DNA from: Psychromarinibacter sp048262455
GTDB lineage: Bacteria; Pseudomonadota; Alphaproteobacteria; Rhodobacterales; Rhodobacteraceae
Direction of reading: 5' to 3'
Assembly (NCBI GenBank): GCA_048262455.1
Contig: JBLXFD010000018.1
Span: 1-64,000, forward strand
Length of the DNA: 64,000 nt
Positions 16,936 to 25,644 of the stretch are shown here, piece by piece (the stretch's first letter is position 1; each line of letters starts with the position of its first letter). Made by a program: the position numbers and the translations under genes. The notes beneath the pieces are model-generated. The model made no database searches. It saw only the letters and a list, made by a program, of their open reading frames with translations, and was not told the DNA's origin.

Positions 16936-17842
16936 CGACGCCCCCCACCAGCCGCGCCGCGCGCAGCATTCCCTCGGGCGAGGCGACCCCCTGTCCCGCG
17001 ATGTCGAAGGCCGCGCCGTGGCCGACCGAGGAGAACAGCACCCCGGCCCCCAGCGACAGGGCAGAGACCGCCTTGCCGCCCGCCAGCTTTACCGGGATGT
17101 GCCCCTGGTCGTGGTAGATCGCGACGAAGGCGTCGTAGCCCTCCCGCTGCAGCAGGGTGTCGGCACCCTCGGGCCCGTGCACGTCCAGCCCCTCGGCGTG
17201 CAGCATCGCGATGGCGGGGGCGATCAGGCGCGCGTCCTCGTCGCCGAACAGCCCGCCCTCGCCCGCGTGGGGGTTGAAGCCCATCACGCCGATCCGGGGC
17301 GCCGCGATGCCCAGCCGCCGCAGCCCCGCGTCGGTGACGCGGACAGCGCGGGCGACAAGGTTTGGGGACACGCGGTTCAGCGCGGTCAGGATCGGCTCGT
17401 GCAGCGTGACATGCGCCACCCGCAGCCCGCCGCCCACCAGCATCAGGAAGACGCTATCGGGCCCGCTGCCCTGCAGTTCCGCCAGCAGGTTCGGATAGCC
17501 GGAGAAGCGGCGGCCGGAGGCGTTGATCGCGGTCTCGGAATGCGGGGCGCCGACGATGCCGGCGGCATCCTCCGCCGCGCAAAGCTCCAGCGCCCGTTCG
17601 AGGTAGCCGACGCAGGCGCGGCCCGAGGCGGGGGTGGGCCGGCCCGGCGCGGCGTCGGCGGGGGCCAGCAACCCGCAGTCCACCAGCCGCCCGCCGTAGC
17701 CCGCGCCCTCGGCGAGATGCGCGTCGCCCACCACCACGGGCTCCACCCGCCCCTCGCGGCGCAGCGCCTCGGCGGCCTTCAGCGCGATCTCGGGGCCGAT
17801 GCCGTTCGGATCGCCCATGGTCAGGATCACCCGCGCCGCCAT
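16925..17842 (-). CDS. PdxA-family dehydrogenase, probable cis-dihydrodiol carboxylate dehydrogenase
   Basis: 305 residues of the PdxA fold: TMGDPNGIGPEI at the N-terminus and the three metal-binding His regions HVTLHEP, NPHAGEGG and YHDQGHIPVK. PdxA itself oxidises 4-phosphohydroxy-threonine in vitamin B6 synthesis, but family members such as TphB oxidatively decarboxylate carboxylated cis-dihydrodiols. Its place between Rieske oxygenase subunits and their reductase favours the TphB-like role. Start 3 bases after the beta-subunit stop. Confidence 0.85.
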   Translation of the reverse strand: MAARVILTMGDPNGIGPEIALKAAEALRREGRVEPVVVGDAHLAEGAGYGGRLVDCGLLAPADAAPGRPTPASGRACVGYLERALELCAAEDAAGIVGAPHSETAINASGRRFSGYPNLLAELQGSGPDSVFLMLVGGGLRVAHVTLHEPILTALNRVSPNLVARAVRVTDAGLRRLGIAAPRIGVMGFNPHAGEGGLFGDEDARLIAPAIAMLHAEGLDVHGPEGADTLLQREGYDAFVAIYHDQGHIPVKLAGGKAVSALSLGAGVLFSSVGHGAAFDIAGQGVASPEGMLRAARLVGGVDGL

Positions 17843-17844
17843 GG

Positions 17845-18330
17845 TCAGAGCGGCAGGCCCAGCAAGGTGTCGATGTGGCTGCTGTCGCAGATCACCTCGC
17901 GCCGGGCCAGCCGCCAGCCGCAGCCGTCGCGCCGCAGCCGGTCGTGGTAGCTGCCGCTGGCGAACAGGTCGGTCTGCCCGTCGCGCATGATCCGCACCAC
18001 CAAAAACGAGGTCTCCACCAGCACCTCGCCGTCCTCCTCGCCGGTGACGAAGGGCTGGGACAGCACGTGGCGGTAGCTGTGGCGTTCGTAGATGTTGGCG
18101 TCGCGCAGGGCGGTGACGCGGTCGCGGATCATGCCCTTGCCGTCCAGCCAGATCAGCCCCGCCTCCAGCCCCGCGCGGTGGTTCTCGGCCGAGGTGACCT
18201 TGTAGAATCCGTCGTGGGTGAAGAACTCCGGCCAGTCCTCCAGCGCGTCGGCGTCGATGCAGCGGGCATAGCGGACCTGCAGCTGCGAGATCTCGGCCAG
18301 CAGGTCGGTGGAAACGGCGTCTTCGCTCAT
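17845..18330 (-). CDS. ring-hydroxylating dioxygenase, beta (small) subunit
   Basis: 161-residue NTF2-like small subunit of a Rieske non-haem iron oxygenase. Typical features are the early YARCIDADALEDWPEFF segment, YERHSYRHVLSQP and the C-terminal GSYHDRLRRDG. It has a structural role in the alpha-beta hexamer. Its ATG overlaps the alpha stop (ATGA), and the size is close to TphA3-type subunits. Confidence 0.88.
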   Translation of the reverse strand: MSEDAVSTDLLAEISQLQVRYARCIDADALEDWPEFFTHDGFYKVTSAENHRAGLEAGLIWLDGKGMIRDRVTALRDANIYERHSYRHVLSQPFVTGEEDGEVLVETSFLVVRIMRDGQTDLFASGSYHDRLRRDGCGWRLARREVICDSSHIDTLLGLPL

Positions 18331-19571
18331 CCCTGCATCCTTTCGCGGTAGGCGTGCCAGAAGCCGCGGATCGAGCCTTCGGAGATCCGGTTGCCCCCGG
18401 TGGCGAAGTCGCGCCCGCCCATCTCCAGCAGTGCCTGCTTGTCGTCCGCCCCGGCGATGCCGCGCTGGACGAAGCCGCCGATGCAGCCGTCCTCCATCGA
18501 GACGTAGCCGGCGGGGCCCACCAGGTTCGACTGCTTCAGCCGGGTGCGCCGCTGCTCGGGCGTGTCGTCCTCGAAGCCGAAGTAGGTCCAGACGAGTTCC
18601 GTCTTGTCGGTGCCCTTGGGCAGGATCTGACGGGTGGCCAGGCAGTTCTGGATCTGCTGCAGCACGAAGTTCGGGAAGGCCGACAGGATCTGCAGGGTGA
18701 TGTCGTCGTCGAATTCCTTGAAGTTCTCCAGCAGCGACATGTCCGCCAGCTGGTAATCGCTCTGCGAGCGCAGCTGCTCTTGCTGATAGCTTTTCGAGGC
18801 CTCCGCCGCGCGGTCCACCGCCGACCAGCTGACGTGGCTGCCGCCGTCGTCCGAGATCATCAGCCCGCCCTTCATCGACAGCTTGTTCAGTTCGAAGGTG
18901 GTGAAGAACAGGTGCAGGATGCTGGCGTGGTAGCTGTCCTTGGTGTTCTCGACGTAGAGCTTCCAGTTGTTCGGCAGGATCTGCCGGAAGCGGCCCAGCA
19001 CCACCGGCTTGCGCCCGTCCAGCACCCGTTTCACCCGCGCGGTGATGTCGGGGCCCAGCATCTCCTCGATGTCGTCGATGTCAGGATCGAAGCTGCCGAA
19101 GACCAGCCCGTAAAGCTCCGCCACCCGCAGCTTGCGGGGGCCGTGGTCGCTTTTGCAGAAGCCTTCCGCCATGCCGCCGGAGCCGTTCAGCCCGTCCTCG
19201 AAGGCCACGCCAACAAGGTCGCCCTGCAGGCTGTGGCGCCAGGCGTGGTAGACGCAGGTGAAGTCGCGCACGTGGCCGCGGTCATCCAGCGCCAGCAGCG
19301 CGCCGCGGTGGGCGCAGCGGTTCTCGAAGGCGTAGACCTGTCCGTCGTGGTCGCGGGTGACGATCACCGGCGTGGTGCCGACGAAGGTGGCGACGTAGTC
19401 GCCCGGCTCGGGGATCTCGGCCTCGAGGCAGAGGTAGTTCCAGCTGTTGCCGCGGAACAGCCGCTCCTGCTCGGCGGCGAGGATCGCGGGGTCGGTGAAG
19501 ACACGGTAGGGCACACGGTGCACCCCGCCCTCCCAGTCGAGCAGGCTGTCGTCGCCGGCGGCATCCTTCAT
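18327..19571 (-). CDS. ring-hydroxylating dioxygenase, alpha (large) subunit
   Basis: 414-residue catalytic subunit. The Rieske centre is CAHRG then, 17 residues after the His, CVYH (CxH-X17-CxxH). The mononuclear iron site is in NWKLYVENTKDSYHASILH with the His pair, and an acidic ligand is expected further on. Length is close to TphA2 of terephthalate dioxygenases. I chose the ATG (MKDAAGDD) 6 bases after GGAGG; the open frame upstream runs into the operator and repeat DNA. First gene of the operon alpha, beta, PdxA-like, reductase, FAD hydroxylase. Confidence 0.9.
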   Translation of the reverse strand: MKDAAGDDSLLDWEGGVHRVPYRVFTDPAILAAEQERLFRGNSWNYLCLEAEIPEPGDYVATFVGTTPVIVTRDHDGQVYAFENRCAHRGALLALDDRGHVRDFTCVYHAWRHSLQGDLVGVAFEDGLNGSGGMAEGFCKSDHGPRKLRVAELYGLVFGSFDPDIDDIEEMLGPDITARVKRVLDGRKPVVLGRFRQILPNNWKLYVENTKDSYHASILHLFFTTFELNKLSMKGGLMISDDGGSHVSWSAVDRAAEASKSYQQEQLRSQSDYQLADMSLLENFKEFDDDITLQILSAFPNFVLQQIQNCLATRQILPKGTDKTELVWTYFGFEDDTPEQRRTRLKQSNLVGPAGYVSMEDGCIGGFVQRGIAGADDKQALLEMGGRDFATGGNRISEGSIRGFWHAYRERMQG

Positions 19572-19586
19572 CGCGTCCTCCACGGT

Positions 19587-19616
19587 GTTCGTATAGCGAA
19601 CAATGATCGCTATACG
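19587..19616. promoter_or_regulatory. operator-like palindrome upstream of the dioxygenase operon, copy 1
   Basis: Contains GTTCG-TATAG-CGAAC (19587-19601) and, overlapping it, a perfect 9-bp inverted repeat CGTATAGCG / CGCTATACG with a 9-base centre (19590-19616). It starts 16 bases upstream of the alpha ATG. A near-identical copy lies at 20864-20893 in front of iclR and the TRAP genes. Most likely the binding site of the neighbouring IclR-family protein. Confidence 0.75.
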
Positions 19617-19692
19617 GTCACGGTAGTTGGGGAGCGGCGGGAGTGTCAAGGCGGGGCGGTGTGATTGGGGGGTGTGCGCGCTTGCGGGGTGG

Positions 19693-20053
19693 CTGGTGTT
19701 GCGTGGTGGCGGGGTGAACCCCGCCCTACCGCTTCTTGCGAGCGACGCGCTGATGCAGCCCCGAACAAGCCGAAGACGCGGGGCGAGCGCCTGCCCGTTC
19801 CGGCGGGGTGGTGTTGCGCGGTGGCGGGGTAAACCCCGCCCTACGTCCGCTCGAACGAAGCGCTGACAGCCCCCGGACAAGCCGAAGGCGCGGGGGCGAG
19901 CGCCTGCCCGTCCCGGCGGGCTGGCGCTGTGTCATCCTCGTGCAAGGCTCATTCTGCGCGCGGATATGGCGTGGATAAAGCGCCCATGCCGGAGGGAGGT
20001 GGCGCCACCCCACGGGCAGGCTCACGTTGCGCCTTGGCGGGGTGATCCCCGCC
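19693..20053. repeat. composite dispersed repeat, region A
   Basis: Fills most of the 482-base gap between the dioxygenase operon and iclR. It contains three copies of an 18-base hairpin, GGCGGGGT-gA-ACCCCGCC or variants (19708-19725, 19823-19840, 20036-20053), alternating with a GAACAAGCCGAAG...GCGAGCGCC module and a segment containing GGATAAAGCGCCCATGC. The same modules occur at 23912-24373 and 38043-38433. The last hairpin abuts the iclR stop codon. No transposase or credible gene is inside. Confidence 0.8.
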
Positions 20054-20833
20054 CTACAGCATCCGCGACAGCGCCTCCGCCCGGCGCTGCATGATCGGCA
20101 GGAACTCTCCCTTCGCCTGCTCCGGCCCGATCCGCGCGATGGAGGCCGAGATGCTCAGCGCCGCGACAGTGCGTCCCTCGGCGTCGCGCACCGGCACCGC
20201 GATGGCCAGCATCCCCAGCTCCAGCTCCTCGCAGATGATCGCGTGCCCGTCGCGGCGCACGGCGGCAATGCTTTCCATGATGCGCTCCGGCTCCGTCAGG
20301 GTCTTGGGCGACAAGGGCTCCAGCGGCACGCGGCCGAGGTAGGCGCGGACCTCCTCATCTGTGCGGTCCGCCAGCATCACCCGCCCGGTGGCCGAGGCGA
20401 AGGCCGGCAGCTTGGCGCCCAGCCGGACGAAGCCGGTCACCGGGCGCGAGACCTCGGCGCGGGCGACGAACACGGAATGATCCCCCTCCAGCACCGCCAG
20501 CGAGATCGACTCGCTCAGCTCGTCGCGGGTCTCGTCGAGGTGCGGCTGCGCCAGCTGCGGCAGGCTGGTGGTGCCAAAGAAGGCATCCCCCAGCCGCAGC
20601 ATCCGCGGCGTCGGAACATAGGCCGATCCCGCCTGCCGCACGTAACCGAGATCCGCCAGCGTCAGCAGGCAGCGCCGAGCGCTGGCGCGCGACAGGCCGG
20701 CGTGGCTGGCGGCGCGAGCCACTGTCAGTTCGCGCCGTTCCGCGGCGAAGGCCTCGATCACGGCCAGCCCCTTGGCCAGCCCCCCCATGGCCTCCGGCGC
20801 GCGGGCTTTGCCCTTTGGCGGTGTCTCGGTCAT
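20054..20833 (-). CDS. IclR-family transcriptional regulator
   Basis: 259 residues: a winged helix-turn-helix (GGLAKGLAVIEAFAAE then LSRASARRCLLTLADLGYV) and a C-terminal IclR effector domain (GRVMLADR, ELELGMLAIAVPVRD). The sequence resembles the PcaR/PobR branch, which controls aromatic catabolism. I chose the ATG at 20833, which follows GAGGGAG; a GTG at 20863 would put the start inside the operator. It is divergent from the TRAP genes and upstream of the dioxygenase operon, so it is the obvious local regulator. Confidence 0.9.
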   Translation of the reverse strand: MTETPPKGKARAPEAMGGLAKGLAVIEAFAAERRELTVARAASHAGLSRASARRCLLTLADLGYVRQAGSAYVPTPRMLRLGDAFFGTTSLPQLAQPHLDETRDELSESISLAVLEGDHSVFVARAEVSRPVTGFVRLGAKLPAFASATGRVMLADRTDEEVRAYLGRVPLEPLSPKTLTEPERIMESIAAVRRDGHAIICEELELGMLAIAVPVRDAEGRTVAALSISASIARIGPEQAKGEFLPIMQRRAEALSRML

Positions 20834-20863
20834 ACCGGTGCTCCCTCGTACAGATCCCTCCAC

Positions 20864-20893
20864 GTTCGTATAACGAACAAAGATCGCTATGCG
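20864..20893. promoter_or_regulatory. operator-like palindrome between iclR and TRAP genes, copy 2
   Basis: GTTCG-TATAA-CGAAC (20864-20878) overlaps CGTATAACG / CGCTATGCG arms with a 9-base centre (20867-20893). It matches copy 1 (19587-19616) at all but three of 30 positions. Its place between divergent iclR and dctP suggests control of both the regulator and the transporter. Confidence 0.75.
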
Positions 20894-21001
20894 AATTAAT
20901 TTCGTGACAAGCCTTCCGGCTTTGTGTCACCTTGCGGCAGATCGGACCGCCTGCGCGCCGCCTGGCACGGGATGCGGGCAGACAGACATCAGGGAGGAAA
21001 C

Positions 21002-22039
21002 ATGTCGCAGACCACGCTCACCCGCCGGACGCTCCTGGGCTCCGCCGCCGCCGCTGCCGGCGTTCTCGCCGCCCCCGCCGTCCTGCGGGCGCAGGAGGTC
21101 AAGCTGCGCCTGCACCACTTCAACTCTCCCCTGTCGATCGCCCATACCAAGTTCCTGCAGCCCTGGGCGGAACGGCTGGCCGAGGCCACCGACGGCGCCC
21201 TGGCGATCGAGGTTTTCCCGGCGATGCAGCTGGGCGGCAAGCCCGGCGACCTCTACGGGCAGGCCAAGGACGGCATCGTCGACATGATCTGGACCCTGCC
21301 GGGCTACACCGCCAATCGCTTTACCCTGACCGAGGTGTTCGAGCTGCCCTTCGTGGCGAAGTCCGCCGCCGCCACGGCGCCCGCGATCCAGGAGTTCGCC
21401 AAGCGCCACTTCGCCGAGGAATACGCCGACACCCACCCGATCCTGTTCCATTCCCACGCGCCGGGCCAGCTGCACACCAAGGGCACTGCGGTACGGACGC
21501 TGGAGGACATGAAGGGCTTGCAGCTGCGCGGCCCCTCGCGTCCGATTACCGCGGCGATCGAGGCGATGGGCGCGGTGCCGGTGGGCATGCCGGTGCCCGC
21601 GGTCACCGAGGCGATTTCCCGCGGTGTCGTGGACGGCGCCGCCCTGCCCTGGACCATCACCCGGCCGATCCGCCTGCACGAGGTGACCGACTACCACACG
21701 GTGCTGGACTTCTACGCCTCGGTCTTCGGGCTGGTGATGAACAAGGGCCGCTGGGACGCGCTGCCGGCCGAGCTGCAGGGCGCCATCGACGAGGCCTCGG
21801 GCATGGAGTTCGTGCGCGAGCTGGGTGAGCTCTGGGACGGCGACGAGGCCCAGGGCCGCGAGCTGGCCGAGGCCGCCGGCAACGAGATCATCGAGGTTTC
21901 TGAGGCAGAGCGCGATCGCTTCCGCGAGGCCTGCCAGCCGGTCATCGACGCATGGATCGCCTCGGTGAACGAGCGCGGGCTGGACGGCCAGGCGCTGTAC
22001 GACGAGGCGCGGGCGCTGATCGAAGAGAACGCGGCCTGA
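21002..22039 (+). CDS. dctP: TRAP transporter substrate-binding protein (DctP)
   Basis: 345-residue periplasmic binding protein. The N-terminus has a twin-arginine-like LTRRTLLG followed by an Ala-rich hydrophobic stretch and cleavage near AVLRAQ. The DctP-family pattern QLRGPSRPITAAIEAMGAVPVGMP carries the Arg that binds the substrate carboxylate. AGGGAGGA precedes the ATG. With the two permease genes downstream it should import an organic acid, probably an aromatic acid given the operon and shared operator. Confidence 0.93.
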   Translation: MSQTTLTRRTLLGSAAAAAGVLAAPAVLRAQEVKLRLHHFNSPLSIAHTKFLQPWAERLAEATDGALAIEVFPAMQLGGKPGDLYGQAKDGIVDMIWTLPGYTANRFTLTEVFELPFVAKSAAATAPAIQEFAKRHFAEEYADTHPILFHSHAPGQLHTKGTAVRTLEDMKGLQLRGPSRPITAAIEAMGAVPVGMPVPAVTEAISRGVVDGAALPWTITRPIRLHEVTDYHTVLDFYASVFGLVMNKGRWDALPAELQGAIDEASGMEFVRELGELWDGDEAQGRELAEAAGNEIIEVSEAERDRFREACQPVIDAWIASVNERGLDGQALYDEARALIEENAA

Positions 22040-22046
22040 CACCGTC

Positions 22047-22580
22047 ATGAGACTGGACGACGCGAATAACGGGGCCGGCCCAGCGCCGGCCCCGCCCGGT
22101 GCTGCCTTCCGCACCGTAGAGACCATCGCGCGCGCCTGCGCGGTGGCCGGCGGGCTGGTGCTGCTGGGCATGGCGCTGATGACCTGCGTCAGCGTCCTGA
22201 CCCGGCTGTTCGCGGGCCGCCCGATCTTCGGCATCTTCGAACTGGTCGAGCTGTTCACCGGCATCGCCGTCCTGTCGTTCTTTCCCTACACCCATGTCAC
22301 CCGGGGCAACGTGGTGGCGGAGTTCTTCACCCAGCGCCTGCGCCCGCGCCTGCGGGCGCTGCTGGAACTGGTGGCCGACATCGGGTTCCTCGCCATCGCG
22401 GCCTTCGCCTTCTGGCGGGTCTCGGCCGGCTTCGTGGAGTCGCTGCATAGCCTGAACCGCAGCTTCGTGCTGAACATGCCGGAATGGGTGTTCTACGGCC
22501 CCGCCGCCGCCTGGCTGGGGCTGCTGGTGGTGGTTTCCGTGGCGGTGATGCTGCGCTCGGCCCACCGGGTGCTGCGATGA
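22047..22580 (+). CDS. dctQ: TRAP transporter small permease (DctQ)
   Basis: 177 residues with four predicted membrane segments (for example VAGGLVLLGMALMTCVSV and IGFLAIAAFAFWRV), the DctQ pattern. It forms the membrane complex with DctM. Seven bases separate it from dctP and its stop overlaps the dctM start (ATGA). Confidence 0.9.
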   Translation: MRLDDANNGAGPAPAPPGAAFRTVETIARACAVAGGLVLLGMALMTCVSVLTRLFAGRPIFGIFELVELFTGIAVLSFFPYTHVTRGNVVAEFFTQRLRPRLRALLELVADIGFLAIAAFAFWRVSAGFVESLHSLNRSFVLNMPEWVFYGPAAAWLGLLVVVSVAVMLRSAHRVLR

Positions 22581-23893
22581 GCGACCTGGCCTACGGGCTG
22601 ATGATGTTCGGCGCCATGTTCGGCCTGATCGTGCTGCGCTTTCCGATCGCGCTGGCGATGGCGCTGGTGGGGGGCATCGGCTACGTCGAGTACAATTCCT
22701 TCCACGCCCTCAGCCAATTCGTGAAATCCTCGGTGGTCGGCAAGACCTCGAACTACACGCTGTCGGTGATCCCGCTGTTCATCCTGATGGGCCACTTCGC
22801 CACCCGCGCCGGGCTCAGCGCCTCGCTGTTCGAGTTCGCGCGCTACTGGGTCGGGCACATCCGCGGCGGCCTCGCCATGGCAACCATCGTCGCCTGCGGC
22901 GCCTTCGGGGCGATCTGCGGGTCCTCGCTGGCCACCGGCGCCACCATGAGCCGGATCGCCCTGCCGGAGATGCGCGCCTCGGGCTACGCGCCCACGCTGT
23001 CGGGGGGCGCGCTGGCGGCGGGCGGGACGCTGGGCATCCTGATCCCGCCCTCGATCATCCTGGTGATCTACGCGGTGATTGCCGAGCAGAGCATCGGCAA
23101 GCTGTTCATGGCGGCGCTGCTGCCCGGCCTACTGGCCATCGCGCTCTACATCGCGGTGATCGGCGTGGTCACCTTACTGAACCCGCGCCTCGGCCCCGCC
23201 GGGCCGCGGGCCGGCTGGGGGGCGCGGATGCGGTCGCTCTGGTCGATCTGGGTGGTGCTGGCGCTGTTCCTGGTGGTGGTGGGCGGCATCTACGGCGGCT
23301 TCTTCACCCCGACCGAGGGCGCCTCGGTGGGGGTGGTGGCGACGCTGTTCATCATGGCCGTGAAGCGTCAGGCCAGCCTCGAGAACATCACCGCCTCGAT
23401 CCTCGAGACCGGCAAGACCACCGGGCTGATCATGCTGATCCTTGTGGCGGCCGAGGTCTACAACAGCTTTCTCGCGATGAACGGCCTGCCGCAGACGCTG
23501 GCGCGGACGCTGGCGGAATACCAGCTGTCGCCGATCCTGCTGCTGTTCGGGATGCTGGCGATCTACCTGGCGCTGGGCTGCGTGATGGATTCCATCTCTA
23601 TGATCCTTTTGACGGTGCCGGTCTTCCTGCCGCTGGTGCTGTCGCTCGACTTGGGCATGAGCCAGGAGGCGGCGGCGATCTGGTTCGGGGTGCTGGCGCT
23701 GATCGTGGTGGAGATGGGGCTGATCACCCCGCCCATCGGGCTGAACGTCTTCATCATCGCCGCCTCGGACCCCGAGACGCGGGTGCAGGATGCCTTCGTC
23801 GGGGTCCTGCCCTTCCTGGTCAGCGACATCCTGCGGGTGGCGGCGATCATCTTCCTGCCGGGGCTGGTGCTCTGGCTGCCGGGGCTGATGTAG
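22577..23893 (+). CDS. dctM: TRAP transporter large permease (DctM)
   Basis: 438 residues, about 12 hydrophobic segments. Conserved features include GAFGAICGSSLATGATMSRIALPEM, shown here only in part as GAICGSSLATGATM, then GTLGILIPPSIILVIY and GLITPPIGLNVFI. It is the transport channel that couples uptake to a sodium gradient in this family. I use the ATG overlapping the dctQ stop; the longer frame upstream duplicates dctQ sequence. Last gene of dctPQM, followed by repeat region B. Confidence 0.93.
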   Translation: MSDLAYGLMMFGAMFGLIVLRFPIALAMALVGGIGYVEYNSFHALSQFVKSSVVGKTSNYTLSVIPLFILMGHFATRAGLSASLFEFARYWVGHIRGGLAMATIVACGAFGAICGSSLATGATMSRIALPEMRASGYAPTLSGGALAAGGTLGILIPPSIILVIYAVIAEQSIGKLFMAALLPGLLAIALYIAVIGVVTLLNPRLGPAGPRAGWGARMRSLWSIWVVLALFLVVVGGIYGGFFTPTEGASVGVVATLFIMAVKRQASLENITASILETGKTTGLIMLILVAAEVYNSFLAMNGLPQTLARTLAEYQLSPILLLFGMLAIYLALGCVMDSISMILLTVPVFLPLVLSLDLGMSQEAAAIWFGVLALIVVEMGLITPPIGLNVFIIAASDPETRVQDAFVGVLPFLVSDILRVAAIIFLPGLVLWLPGLM

Positions 23894-23911
23894 CGACGGG
23901 TGACGGGGGGC

Positions 23912-24373
23912 CGTAGGGCGGGGTTCGCCCACCATTGCGCAACACCAGCCTGCCAGTGGGGTGGCGCCGCCTTCCTCGGAGGTAGGCGATTAATACCAGC
24001 CAAGTCCGTGCGCAGAATGAGCGTTGCTCTGCGGCCCCCACAGCGCCAGCCCGCCGGGACGGGCAGGCGCTCGCCCCCGCGCCTTCGGCTTGTTCGGGGG
24101 CTGGTCAGTGCTTCGTTCGAGCGGGCGTAGGGCGGGGTTCACCCCGCCACCGCACAACACCAGCCTGCCCGTGGGGTGGCGCTAACAACCTATGCCATGA
24201 GCACTTTATCCCAGCCAAACCCGCGCGCAGAATGAGCGGTGCCCTGCGGCCCCCAAAGCGCCAGCCCGCCGGGACGGGCAGGCGCTCGCCCCGCGCCTTC
24301 GGCTTGTCCGGGGCGCATCATCGCCTCGTTCGAGCGGACGTAGGCGGGGTTCACCCCGCCACCGCGCAACACC
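23912..24373. repeat. composite dispersed repeat, region B
   Basis: Between dctM and pobA (563 bases without a gene). Contains perfect hairpins GGCGGGGT-TC-ACCCCGCC at 24131-24148 and 24343-24360 and a degenerate one at 23916-23930, separated by two copies of the segment with GCAGAATGAGCG, CGCCAGCCCGCCGGGACGGG and CTTCGGCTTGT. It is about two tandem units of roughly 210 bases, inverted relative to regions A and C. Confidence 0.8.
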
Positions 24374-24456
24374 AGTCCCCCGTAAAACCCGTACACATAT
24401 CGACAATCCCCGCTGTTCAAGGCAGTGTCCCGCGCGACGAACAATGAAGGTATCCG

Positions 24457-25626
24457 ATGCGCACACAGGTCTGTATCATCGGCGGCGGCCCCTCGGGCCT
24501 GTTGCTGTCGCAACTTCTTCACCTCAAGGGCATCGACACCGTGGTGCTGGAACGGCGCAGCCGCGACTACGTGCTGTCGCGGATCCGTGCGGGGGTGCTG
24601 GAGAGCGGCACGGTCGACCTGCTGCGCGAGGCCGAGGTGGGCGAGCGGATGGACCGGCTGGGCATCGTCGATGACGGCATCGTCCTGTCCAGCGACAACC
24701 GCGCCTTCCGCATCGACGTACAGGCGCTGACCGGCAAGGCGATGATGGTCTGGGGCCAGACCGAGATCACCCAGGATCTCTACGACGCCCGCGACCGCAT
24801 GGGCGGCAATGTCATCACCGAGGCAGAAGGCGTCGAACCGCACGGCCTGGAAAGCGGCGCCCCCTTCGTCACCTACGTGAAGGACGGCACCGAGCACCGG
24901 ATCGACTGCGACTGGATCGCCGGCTGCGACGGCTTTCACGGGGTCAGCCGCCGCTCGATCCCCGAGGGCGTGCTGAAGGAGTTCGAGCGGGTCTATCCCT
25001 TCGGCTGGCTCGGCATCCTGTCCGAGACGCCCCCCGTGACCCACGAGATCCTCTATGCCTCGCACCAGCGCGGCTTCGCCCTCGCCTCTCTGCGCAACGA
25101 GAACCTCAGCCGCTACTACGTGCAGGTGCCGGCGGGCGAGGACGTGGCGAACTGGACCGACGACCGCTTCTGGGAAGAGTTCCGCCTGCGCATCCCCGAG
25201 GAGATGGCCGCCCGCCTCGTCACCGGCGCCTCGGTGGAAAAGTCTATCGCACCGCTGCGGTCCTTCGTGGCCGAACCCATGCGCTGGGGCCGGCTGTTCC
25301 TGGTGGGCGATGCCGCGCATATCGTGCCGCCGACCGGGGCCAAGGGGCTGAACCTTGCCGCCTCGGACGTGCGCTATCTCTACCGGGCGCTCTGCGCGCA
25401 CTACCTCGACAAGGACGATACCGGGGTGGAGACCTACGCGCAGACCGCCACCGACCGGGTGTGGAAGGCCACGCGTTTCTCCTGGTGGTTCACCACGATG
25501 ATGCACCGCTTCCCCGACCAGTCGGCCTTCGAGCGGCGGATGCAGGAGACCGAACTGGCCTTCCTCGAAAGCTCCGAGGCGGCGCAGACCGCGCTGGCGG
25601 AGAACTACGTGGGACTGCCCTTCTAG
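24457..25626 (+). CDS. pobA: 4-hydroxybenzoate 3-monooxygenase
   Basis: FAD enzyme that converts 4-hydroxybenzoate to protocatechuate with NADPH and oxygen. The 389 residues match the roughly 394-residue PobA length and show CIIGGGPSGLLLSQLL, VLERRSRDYVLSRIRAGVLE, the DG motif GCDGFHGVSR and GDAAHIVPPTGAKGLNLA. The ATG follows GAAGG. No pobR is adjacent. The upstream 20 bases contain CGAACAATGA, a 10-base match to part of the nearby IclR-type operator. Confidence 0.95.
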   Translation: MRTQVCIIGGGPSGLLLSQLLHLKGIDTVVLERRSRDYVLSRIRAGVLESGTVDLLREAEVGERMDRLGIVDDGIVLSSDNRAFRIDVQALTGKAMMVWGQTEITQDLYDARDRMGGNVITEAEGVEPHGLESGAPFVTYVKDGTEHRIDCDWIAGCDGFHGVSRRSIPEGVLKEFERVYPFGWLGILSETPPVTHEILYASHQRGFALASLRNENLSRYYVQVPAGEDVANWTDDRFWEEFRLRIPEEMAARLVTGASVEKSIAPLRSFVAEPMRWGRLFLVGDAAHIVPPTGAKGLNLAASDVRYLYRALCAHYLDKDDTGVETYAQTATDRVWKATRFSWWFTTMMHRFPDQSAFERRMQETELAFLESSEAAQTALAENYVGLPF

Positions 25627-25644
25627 GGCGGAAACGGAGGCCAG

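Noticed and set aside
16925..17842. Vitamin B6 biosynthesis role for the PdxA-like gene
   Set aside because: It sits inside a Rieske oxygenase operon in the position of tphB, so a dihydrodiol dehydrogenase role fits better. Not excluded by sequence alone.
19693..20053. Insertion sequence remnant
   Set aside because: No transposase fragment, target duplication or long terminal inverted repeats; the open frames inside are the repeat itself read in different frames.
20834..20863. A longer IclR protein starting at GTG 20863
   Set aside because: That codon lies next to and partly within the operator palindrome and has no ribosome site; the ATG at 20833 follows GAGGGAG.
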